Assembly (NCBI GenBank): GCA_950295325.1
Contig: OX485803.1
Coordinates: 32,977,554 to 33,041,553, forward strand
Direction: 5' to 3'
Source: Polytrichum commune
Lineage: Eukaryota > Streptophyta > Polytrichopsida > Polytrichales > Polytrichaceae
Length of the DNA: 64,000 bases
Under the pieces are notes generated by a model that saw nothing but the letters and a program-made list of their open reading frames with translations, did not search any database and was not told where the DNA came from. Below are positions 36,573-45,576 of the stretch, in pieces. How positions within the stretch are numbered: position 1 is the stretch's first letter; the number at the start of each line of letters is the position of its first letter. The translations under genes and the position numbers were made by a program.

Positions 36573-37412
36573 TTTAAGGAATCAAAATGATATCTTAGAT
36601 GACCCTATTCCTTGTAAATTAACTTTGTCGGTGTACTCAATATAGAGTATGAAATGTAGGTATGATCCAAAATATGCTCCACAATACAAATCTAAGCACA
36701 CCAAATATGTAAAGTTGTCTAAAATAGTCCTTAAACCGTTAGACACCCAAAAGTAGTACCCCAACCGTGAATGCCCCCATTTAGGTTCAAAAACCTCAAA
36801 TTAGTCTAGTCCAAATTATTTGAGATGAATTCGCCAAAAATCTATAAGGGACAATTTTTATGTTGGATGGAGGAGAGGTGTTTAAATTTCTACATTCTTA
36901 CATTACAAGGTAAATGTTGGCTTTACATATAAAGTGCTTAAAAGCCCCCTAATCACACATGTATTGTGCAATGAGTTGGTGGCTAAGGCGTTGGAGATGG
37001 GTTGTGAGGTCCAAGGTTCGAATTCTTGTGCCATGTCTCATCTTGTAAGTGGGAAGAGCCTACCTATAGGTTAGACCAAATTTATGGAATGTACATGATT
37101 GTTTATTTTTTGAAATTTCCCTTTGAAAAACTCCCAAATAACATATTCCCATCATCCATACAAAATGTCCCATCTACACAATTTCCCATGTCCAACTAAA
37201 CATTCTCATTATCAATCAAGGGACATGAGCAAAATTCCCATTCTTTCCACATTCCCTTCCAAGCCTTATGAACCACGGGACATGAAAGGGAATTTTAGGA
37301 AATTTCCCCATTGGGACACAAGTGAAAGTTCCATGTGTGGGCCATTTGCAAATATTATAAAGGAAGACGTTTAATTATAATCCATGTAGGCAACCTCAAA
37401 CTCGAGGGGTTA
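36573..37412. other. Intergenic DNA, no gene recognised
   Basis: AT-rich, without recognisable frames. A chance plus-strand frame at 37123-37374 has no motif. Confidence 0.5.
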
Positions 37413-38540
37413 TATAAGCCCAAAATGAGTGCTCATATTTGTTTTATGTTTAGAATTTATTTAGAATTGCATTTGGAGTGTTATTGAAACAATCAAAAGT
37501 ATAAAAAGAGTGAGGCTTGGTGTGGTTTATGTTTTAGGCTTTAAGCCTATTTTGTGTGGTTAAGTAGAAGCTTAGTGATATTAGGGAGTGTTGTGATTAA
37601 GTGAGTAGTGGTTGATGAAGCAAGAGGAAGGTCCTTGGATTTAAATGTTTGAATTAGAACATACTCTTGTTGGTTTAAAGGGTGAGGATTTAGTGGATAG
37701 GATAAGGTCCTACTAAGTAGGAGGAGGCTAAGGGGCTTGTGGTCTTGGGTGCCCTCTCCTCCTTCTCCTCCCTCTCTTCATTCTCTCTTCTTCCTCTCCT
37801 CTCTCTCTCTCTCCACTAGAAGTTCTTGGGCTCTTAGAGCTAGGAGAATGTGTGAATTAGGTAAGGATGTTTAGGGAATTAGTGAGGTTAATTAGCGGAA
37901 TTAGTTAGGGCTTAGTGGGATTAACTAGTAAGGTGTGGATTAGACTGCAAGGGCAAGTACTGCAGCTGCCGAAGGGTGATTACTTCAGCTGCCTAAGGTT
38001 CTAGTTCGGATTCAGCTGCCTAAAGGTTCTGATTTGCCTTAGCTGCCTAAGGGTAAGTACTGCAGTTGCCGAAGGGTGATTACTTCAGCTGCCTAAGGTT
38101 CTGGTTCGGATTCAGCTGCCTAAGGGTTATGATTTGCCTTAGCTGCCGAGGGTGATTACTGCAGCTGCCTAAAGGTTCTGATTTGCCTTAGCTGCCTAAG
38201 GGTGATTACTGCAGCTGCCTAAGGTTCTGGTTCGAATTCAGCTGCCTAAGGGTTTTGATTTGCCTTAGCTACCTAAAGGTGATTACTGCAGCTGCGTAAG
38301 GTTCTGGTTTTGCTTCAGCTGCCTAAGGTTTTGGTCTTGCTTCAACTGCCTAAGGGCAAGTACTGCAGCTGCCTAAGGTTCTGGTTTTGCTTCAGCTGCC
38401 TAAGGGTTCTGGTTACTTCAGCTACCAAATGGTGATTGGAATAGTCAGTTACTTAGATTGTTACATAATATTGATTTAGATTATTATTTCCTTGTTAAGT
38501 GGGGAAACACTAGGCTTTAGATGGTGGAATTAGTAGGTGA
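37413..38540 (+). repeat. Old LTR of the TGTGAGCCC family (3' end not found)
   Basis: It starts TATAAGCCCAAAATGAG, a mutated form of the family start, and continues in parallel with the reverse complement of 54030-54241. The block around 37600-37740 ('aatgtttgaatta', 'gtggataggataa', 'cctactaagtaggagg') matches the other family LTRs. Its middle is a minisatellite. The usual 3' terminus was not found before unrelated sequence begins near 38540. Confidence 0.7.
37955..38440 (+). repeat. Minisatellite in the old LTR
   Basis: More than a dozen imperfect units carry the phrase CAGCTGCCTAAGG, alternating with 'gttctggtt', 'gattactg' and 'gatttgcctt'. They occupy the middle of the LTR, where the other family LTRs have different tandem repeats. 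Confidence 0.9.
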
Positions 38541-38547
38541 GCCTTGA

Positions 38548-38823
38548 TGTGAGTTTCACCGGCCTTTTTTTTGTGACCCTGAATTCTATCCTAGCCCTCC
38601 AAAGTCTTGGCAACTTCCTACATACGCAAATGATATTGCTAATCAACTAGCTGGAGGTTCTTATCAGACATTTAGATCTAAATATCATCCGGGAAGAGTT
38701 TTAGAGTTTTTGGATATAGAAGCTTTTGAGTCTGATGGTCAGGCCTCCTCTGATGCAGATATTAGTGATTCTAGAATCTCTTCATCATCAGGTGATCGCA
38801 GTGATTCGGATCTGATGAAATAG
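38548..38823 (+). other. Unrecognised open frame, about 91 codons, no start codon
   Basis: Open from a TGA at 38545 to a TAG at 38821. It includes FFCDPEFYPSPPKSWQLPTY, then a tail very rich in Ser and Asp ending SGDRSDSDLMK. Composition is more protein-like than the surroundings, but there is no ATG and I recognise no family. It may be a 3' exon or a fragment of a retroelement leader gene. The existence of the frame is certain; that it is a gene is not. Confidence 0.3.
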
Positions 38824-39764
38824 CTTCATGTGAGTGTCTGTGTACTATCTAATATACCGGTTTTTTTTCCTTTCGTTTTTCATTTTGTGCACTCATTCCG
38901 CATGAAATTCATTGTATTTGTATTACTTTCGGTGTTTATGGGATTGCATATATAAAATTGCAGATTTAAGTTAACTTTTGACTTCATATTTTCTGATATT
39001 GTTTAAAATAATTTCGAACACCACTTGGTTACTTATTAACGTTCGAGTTTACGATTAATTTGATTGTTCATCACTTAATTCCATAATCTTACTATTCGTT
39101 CATACCCTTTTATTTTAAATTTAAGGGTTTCCACTATTCTTCTATTATCATTTTCATATACTTTTTCAATGATTTCTTACGATTTTTTGTTGCTGTATTT
39201 GTCTATGGCTATTCAATTGCAAATGAATTCCGACAGAAATTGATGTCCACTCTTTTTCTAATTGTCATTCCTGTTTCTTATCCATGACTAGACAGTGAAA
39301 TAGTTTTAGCTTGGTGATTAGTATTCCTAGAACCTAATAGACATTGCACGTGTTTGTAGTAACTGAGTAAAATTGCTTTGTAGTGATGGGACGTTTTGGT
39401 GGCGACTGATGGGTGTTTGCTTACCATTGTCTTCGCCATGAATTCCCCACCACATTTCGCGTCCCCCCTCTCTCGTTATACTTTGCAAAATGGTATTTAG
39501 GGTTAGATGTTTTCGCCTTAAGTCTGAATATCGGCTGCCTCCACATGCACATGTCTAGAATTTAACATTGAAAGGTGCACCTTGGATCTGGACGAAGAGG
39601 GCGCACATTATTTTCCTGCACGCACGGATATAGGCGTCATTACGTCATTATCTTGTAAAAAATTTAAAATTACATCAAAATATTGCGGTCATAGGGTGTG
39701 CATCACTTGACAAAAATTATCAAAATTACCGTTCACTTATAGCTCACGGCTCACGGCTCACTGC
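38824..39764. other. AT-rich DNA with a short tandem GCTCACG-type repeat
   Basis: Mostly non-coding. At 39740-39776 a short repeat of 'gctcacggctcac' occurs. Probably the eroded 3' part of the Ty3 relic to the right (inference). Confidence 0.4.
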
Positions 39765-41412
39765 TCACCGCTCACTAAATAGCTTTTCCCAGCTCCCAAA
39801 AGGCTTGGTGACAAGGTTCATCCCACTCTTGGGATAGTCATTTTTCTTTAACAAATTGAGGATGGACCTAACAACCTTAGATAAATCTCGAATGAAGTGG
39901 TGGTAGTAGTTGGCTAGGCCAACCAATGACCTAAGTTCTTTTTGAGTCAAGGGCCAATTCTCCTCTTGCATTGCCTTGACATTCTTCATGTTCGTCCACC
40001 AACTTCATTTGGCATCACATACCACAAGAACTCTATTTCTCGTTGAGCAAAGTTGCTTTCCACTCCTTGGCACTGACATTTTGAGCAACACATTGGTGAA
40101 TACATCCTTGTATCTCACCAACATCCCACAAATATAGGTTTGGGGGAGGCCCATCTTTCCTAGCCTCCCCATGAGTTCCTTGGAGTTGCTTCAATTGAAC
40201 CACGACCATTATTATTATTATTTTCTCGTTTATTCATTTGGTCCATTAAGACCAAATTCGACTTGGTTCCTCCTACCATAGCAGTCCTTGTCAATTTGTA
40301 GTTCAATTTTTTGCCAACATCACACATCACAAATGCACCACAAGCTCACCGGCTTGCGCCTCACATCTATCATGTGAGTTTAAAAGAAAATGACTTTTAC
40401 AATGATATGCACCTCATTTATTTCACATAGTGTGAAATCTTGACAAAAATCCAACGTCCTACATTGAATGGTCACATGCATCGTGCCTCCTTTGCCTCAT
40501 GCGGTCGCCATTTGCAAACCGCACCTTGGTGGGCTTGCCCATTCTACCGGTCGGCAAGCCCCAACTCCCTTGTGAGCTTTGGGCTCATGAAGGAACATTT
40601 TTGTCAACCCATGAGACATGTCTCCCATTGATTTGGGCCATGATGTATAAAATCATAAATCCTAAGTTTGAGGTTTAGGGCCACAAAACCATCATCTAAC
40701 ATTCCTTCCGTGGCACAAATATGATTTGGCTTGGTACCACCAAGCCAATTCTAACATTCCGTCCGCGGCAAAAAACATGATTTAATTGGGGCCTATCTCC
40801 CCTCAATGCCCATTGTTGTAAGGCCCCGCCAAACTTCTTCTCGAGGTCATCGGCTTCAATGTTCTTGGCAATTTTGATGATCCCCGCCACGACCTCAATA
40901 AATTTTGGAAATTTGAACATGGTGTTCACCACCCGTTTTTGAAACCCCACCTAAAATGATGCATTTCTTACAAAGCTCGTCCATTTTAGGTGTATCCTTC
41001 ATTTGTGCATTTGAATAGCACACATACGCCTTAAGAGGCCCCAGGTGCCTCATTTGCACCAAGTTCATTCCAACATCATCACATTTTAAGTATTTTAGAT
41101 TGGAATTTCAATCCAACGTTACCACCTTCCAAGCTTTCGGGTGCATTCGGTATTTTAGCCCCCAAATACATTTCGAGGTTTGCAGGAGCCCTTTCAAAAG
41201 ACTCCCCCCTTTTCCTTACCGAATCCACCATCACCCCCACCATTGACATTATAATCAGTGGTGTGGTCAAAATCCACTTGTACATGATCCTTGTTCCAAT
41301 TTGAGTATCACAACCTTTTGGAAACCCCCAGCACACCATCATAATCCGCACATTTGATAGCCATCTCTCCCTCAAAGTGCTAGCTCAAAATTGGAACCTT
41401 GCTCTAATACCA
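39765..41412 (-). mobile_element. Decayed Ty3/gypsy element (internal region remnant)
   Basis: At 39989-39765 the minus strand encodes KELRSLVGLANYYHHFIRDL and a following LLKKND, the conserved link between reverse transcriptase and RNase H in Ty3 elements. Upstream on the same strand (41375-40696) are gag-like but broken frames. At 41401-41412 the minus strand reads TGGTATTAGAGC, one base from the common plant primer site TGGTATCAGAGC for initiator tRNA-Met. It directly follows an LTR end. Most of pol is missing. Confidence 0.8.
41401..41412 (-). promoter_or_regulatory. Primer-binding site, initiator tRNA-Met type
   Basis: TGGTATTAGAGC on the minus strand, two bases after the LTR end. This differs from the PBS of the full-length element, so the two belong to different Ty3 lineages. 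Confidence 0.75.
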
Positions 41413-41414
41413 CG

Positions 41415-41961
41415 TGTCGCAACCCTTGCTAGCCCCTTAACAATCTTGCCAATTTTCATTTCTAGCAAAGATTACGAGCGCTAACCCTTCGCATTCCGCC
41501 ATGCTAATGGTTAGCTCCTCCTACCCCGGACCTTATAATTCATATAAGGGGAACCAACCCTCCTACTTTGCTTTTGGGACTTACCCCTTAATCGGTAACC
41601 AATTCTTCGATGTGGACTTCTATCCATGAAAGTCCAATCTTATGTTGATCATCGTGTTGCCGAAGCAACACTATAACAACCCGAAGCGTACTAGGCAACT
41701 ATGCCCTCACATTGGGCCAAGTATGGAAAGCGGCACAATAAGAAGGTAATTTAAGAGGATTTGCACGAGAGAGTGTCGCGCACGTCTCCATGAGGAGTGC
41801 CCGAAACACCATGGGCACAAGGGGGACCCCGGAGTGACATCCGGGACTTGTGACATCGTTGGTGAGAGGGCCCCGGGAATTGAGAACGCCTCCCACCCAT
41901 GGAGACTAGGAGGCACGAGGGTAAGGCCATCAACTACAGTCCACCCTCTATACATGTTACA
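41415..41961 (-). mobile_element. 5' LTR of the decayed Ty3 element
   Basis: Read on the minus strand it starts TGTAACATG and ends GGGTTGCGACA, just before the Met-type PBS. The same terminal sequence (TGTCACAACCCTTGCT on the plus strand) reappears at 63972 at the window's right edge, and part of the LTR is at 28990-29320. The end at 41415 is well supported; the outer end is inferred from the TG terminus. Confidence 0.7.
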
Positions 41962-41969
41962 CCTATAAG

Positions 41970-42515
41970 TGTTAACCCTCCTTAAATGTTAACTTTCTTC
42001 TACTCCCCACATATTGCACATTATAAATGTTAAGCGTGTTAACTGTTCACAAAATGGTACTCCCTTCTTTGTAAATTTAACTCTATAAATGTTAACGAAT
42101 TTGAGCAGCTCCTAGCTCAAATCCAGCAACGAGCTTAGCAGCTCCGAACCCAATTCCAGCAGCCGAGCTTAGCAGCTCCTAGCTCAAATCCAGCAACGAC
42201 CTTAGCAGCTCCTAACCCAATTCCAGCAACGAGCTTAGCAGCTCCTAGCTCAAATCCAGCAATGAGCTTAGCAGCTCCGAACCCATTCCAACAGTCGAGC
42301 TTAGCGGCTCCTAACCCATGCTCTCTCCTCCCTACTAAAACAAAGAGACACTACAACAAAAAAACAAGCCACCCAAAAACCTCGAGAGAGCTTAACCCCT
42401 TACCCTTCTCCTACTTAGTAGGACCTCATCTTATCCACTAAACCCTCACCCCCAAAACCAACACAATAGGTCCCAATTCAAACACTTAAACCCCGAGGCC
42501 CTTCCCCTTACTTAC
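41970..42515 (-). repeat. Left part of an older antisense LTR interrupted by the Ty3 insertion
   Basis: The reverse complement of 42380-42515 ('gtttgaattggga', 'gtggataagatgagg', 'cctactaagtagga') continues the LTR whose start is at 54241. The two parts are separated exactly by the 11.5-kb element and its CTTAC duplication. Its far end near 41970 is approximate. Confidence 0.75.
42090..42325 (-). repeat. Minisatellite in the interrupted LTR
   Basis: Repeated units of about 30 bp built on 'gagcttagcagctcctagc' and 'tcaaatccagcaac' on the plus strand. The same LTR position in relatives holds different repeats. Confidence 0.88.
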
Positions 42516-43203
42516 TGTGAGCCCAAAAGGGTGCCCACATTTAGTCTTAGACCCTTGAAACGTTAGTTGATGCACTTTGAAGTAGCATGTTACTTCACAA
42601 AAATATAAAAAGAGTGAAATGTTAGTCTTAGAAGTACCATGTTGTAAGAGGCTAGGATGTGAGTTGTTATTGTGTTTTTACCTTCGGAAGGATTTGAGGT
42701 AAGGAGAACTTGGATTGAGTAGTTAGTGAGTAGGCTAGTACAAATGGATGGAGACAACCAAAGTGACTCAAGAGGCAAGTGCATTCGAATTGGGATGAAT
42801 GGAGGATCACATGGAGCGCACAAGTGGACCACCTCATCATGGCCACTTAATGGGGAAGGCCCAAGGAAGAATGCAAGGTGGAGGATAAGCAAATTCTCAA
42901 AGCACCAATCAAATCACGAGTTAAGCATCGTGGTTTGAATTAAGTGGTGAGCGACGATTTGGGAAAGTAAGGGGAGAAAGTTATGGCGGCGGAAAGCGAA
43001 GGAGGCTAAGTTTGGGTTGAAGCATCCCAAGTTTGGTAAAGTGTGGTAGGTAGAAAGCCAAGGCTAGTTAAATGTTCGAATTAGGATCCTTGTTGATCAT
43101 TTGAGGGAGGAAGGCTTAGAAGATAGGATTGGCGCCTACTAAGTAGGAGGAAATCTCAAGGGCTTATCGTGAGCCTTGAGGGTGCTCACCCCCTCAAGCT
43201 TAC

Positions 43204-43210
43204 TATATAA
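43204..43210 (+). promoter_or_regulatory. TATA box of the 5' LTR
   Basis: TATATAA with the same surroundings as in the diverged solo LTR at 16030. Transcription starting about 30 bp downstream would place the LTR small ORF and then gag-pol in one RNA. Confidence 0.65.
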
Positions 43211-43726
43211 TCCCTCATTCTTCCCTCACTCATCCTCTCTTTCCTTTGTGCTCCAAGGTACCCCACGAGTTATAAGTGTGGGTGTGGGAAGCCATATTGG
43301 AGCACATGTGTGTGCTTAGTTTTTAGTTTGAGAGCCAAGGCTTGTTAGCCTTGAAGAGGGTTTGACCTCTTGGTAGAATTAGTGTTGACGTGAAGGATTT
43401 TAAAGTTAATTCATGATTCCAATTTGTGGTACTTAAAGTTCATGTTTTGAATACACGTGGTTGCAAGTTCCATGTTTAAGAGTTGAGCACTTGATGTTGT
43501 GATGAGTGCAAAAATATACTTGTGTGGATTAGTTAGTCTTAGTGAAGTTAGGAAATTCTCTCTCCCCCTCTCCTCTCTAGGATTTTAGGATTTTAGGATT
43601 AGAGAAGAATTGTGTGATTAGAAAGGGGTTGTTAGTAGAATTAGGGAAATTAGGTAGGAAGATTAGTTAAGGGCTTGAATAATTAGTGAGGTAGTTGGGG
43701 ATTACAACTACAAAGTTGTGGGTTCA

Positions 43727-43975
43727 TGAAGGAGCTGGGTTTATGAAGGAGCTGGGTTTGTTTAGTTAGAAAGTAAAGAGCTGGGTTTATGAAGGACCTG
43801 GGTTTGTTTAGTTAGAAGCTAAGGAGCTGGGTTCATGAAGGAGCTGGGTTTATGAAGGAGCTGGGTTTGTTTAGTTAGAAGCTAAGGAGCTGGGTTCATG
43901 AAGGAGCTGGGTTTATGAAGGAGCTAGGTTTATGTAATTAGAAAATAAAGAGATGGGTTCATGAAGGAGCTTAGT
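43727..43975 (+). repeat. LTR minisatellite (5' LTR)
   Basis: Tandem units combine 'gggttcatgaaggagct', 'gggtttatgaaggagct' and 'gggtttgtttagttagaag'. The 3' LTR copy is at 53089-53337. It is absent from the solo LTR at 15687, although flanking LTR parts are conserved. Confidence 0.9.
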
Positions 43976-44251
43976 AGATAGCCTACCTAATTAGCTCATA
44001 GACAAGTAGTTAGTTACATTATGCTAGTTAGTGTTATGTGTGGCTTTCACAAGTAAATGTATTTGAGATTGACTATAGAGAATAGTGTTTTTTTTAACAC
44101 TTGCATCCTCTCTTTAAAAATAAACCACGTGCACAACTTAATGGAGAATGTGGAGCACTCTCGCGATGGCAAGACAAAGGAAGCAAAGACCAAAGGTGCG
44201 AGGGAGAGATTGACATAAGTCACATAAGTATTTCTTAATACTTAAAGGCTT

Positions 44252-44464
44252 ATGTACGGTATGGAGACACCAAGTGAGACCTCTTATAGTAGCGATACGG
44301 AATACACAAGTGATAGTTCAAGTGGTAGTATAGAGTCAACGGCACGGACTCCATTTAGGAGAGGGATATCCTTAAGGGCTTGTGTAGCTAAAGCAGCCGG
44401 ATGGACGTTAGAAGCAAACAAAGACAAAATAGCACCCGAGCATAAGGAGGTTAAAATAACATAG
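44252..44464 (+). CDS. LTR-embedded small ORF, 70 aa (5' LTR)
   Basis: It starts ATG TAC GGT ATG and ends TAG. The N-terminal third is Ser/Thr/Asp/Glu-rich (SDTEYTSDSSSGS); the rest is basic and ends in the core GISLRACVAKAAGWTLE plus a charged tail. The same core with mostly synonymous codon changes occurs in the diverged solo LTR at 17050-17217. It lies downstream of the LTR TATA box and upstream of gag, so it would be the first sizeable conserved frame on the genomic RNA. I recognise no family; possible roles include a regulatory upstream ORF or a small accessory protein. Confidence 0.7.
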   Translation: MYGMETPSETSYSSDTEYTSDSSSGSIESTARTPFRRGISLRACVAKAAGWTLEANKDKIAPEHKEVKIT

Positions 44465-44671
44465 TTAACTTGTGCATTCTCCACATACGTATTGAAATCG
44501 TACATTGAGTTGTTAAAAGTGAAATTCCAGTTAAATCCAAGACCACTTGAAGGGTGAACCTTGCACTATGGACTCATCCAAGTCCAAATCCAATACCGCG
44601 GAGGAATGTGAGCCCAAACCCACTACTCGGACTACGGACGCTTAAGGGTGGGGGGTTTGGCCTCACATAAT

Positions 44672-44689
44672 TGGTGCGTCCGCCGGGAG
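44672..44689 (+). promoter_or_regulatory. Primer-binding site, tRNA-Gly-like
   Basis: TGGTGCGTCCGCCGGGAG begins four bases after the 5' LTR. From memory it complements the 3' end of plant tRNA-Gly(UCC) with one mismatch. It clearly differs from the Met-type (TGGTATCAGAGC) and Asp-type (TGGCGCC) sites common in plant Ty3 elements. The position is certain; the tRNA identity is inferred. Confidence 0.7.
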
Positions 44690-45576
44690 CGAAGCGGAAG
44701 GTAGTTACAAGACTTGGAGGCGACTAGGAGACTTGGAGGCAACTAGGAAAAATTGGAGACACAAACTTGAGAGAAGGGAAGGAGCACCCGAAACTCGGTA
44801 AGTATTCTCTCTTTGGGTTACATTTGAATTCATTGTATTTCAACTATTCCTTGGAATGAATTGCATTGTCAATTACGCAAATTCATTTTTGAGGAAGGAG
44901 CGCGGCGAAGGTACGTCCTCAACCTTTTTGGGGATTTGCTAAGAACTTAAAAGGAACCTATAACCGAGTAGCTCATTAAAACATTAGAGGGTAAATTCAC
45001 CTTAGGACATTGAACTTTGACACTCACCTCGGGGTGAGTCTCAAAGTTTTGGGAGTTGTCATTTCATGCTCTAGATTAAATTAATATTTCACAAAGTTTA
45101 TGGTGTTGTTACATTGAGTCACGATTGAGGGGAGTGCTAACTCACAGGGGGATGCGATTGCTCAAGGTATGTTTATTTCTTCAAAGTGAACTCATTAACT
45201 AATTAAGGAATGCCTTTTGTACTCGTGATTGTTGTTATCCGTTGTAGAGGATAATTCCCGAATTGTGGATGGTGTGAGAAGTTGAAGGGTGAAGCCTCGA
45301 CTTTTAACATAATCTACTCGGAAGGTCACCCCCTCACAATCGGTATTGTGGTGAGTGTTAATTTGCGGGAAGGTGCGGAGGTGATGCTCCGACTTAACCA
45401 AAAAATTAACATGAACATGCCTATCCCCTATTGGGATTCTTTCACCTAAGTGGGCTTGCAGGTTCTTTTCCTCACCTCCTAAAAAAATTATAACCACACC
45501 AAGACAAGTGAAAATATTAAGAGGGGAATTGTTAGGATTATGTGTGGTCAAGTGAGGGTCGATCGATTCTTATGGA
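44690..45576 (+). other. Untranslated leader between PBS and gag-pol
   Basis: About 890 bp with no conserved frame recognised. A minus-strand frame at 45551-45195 is a shadow. Leaders of this kind normally hold dimerisation and packaging signals, but none could be identified. Confidence 0.6.

Larger units (their letters stand above)
42516..44667 (+). repeat. 5' LTR
   Basis: Landmarks: inverted pair GTGAGC/GCTCAC at 43169-43174 and 43184-43189, TATATAA at 43204-43210, minisatellite at 43727-43975, small ORF at 44252-44464. A short open frame at 42726-42938 is not supported by conservation that I could see. Confidence 0.96.

Noticed and set aside
37955-38440. Possible CRISPR-like or satellite array
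   Set aside because: Plant nuclear DNA, irregular unit lengths and no unique spacers. It is a minisatellite inside an LTR.
42726-42938. 70-codon frame in both LTRs of the full element
   Set aside because: It is present twice only because LTRs are duplicated. I could not find it in the diverged solo LTR, unlike the 44252 frame.
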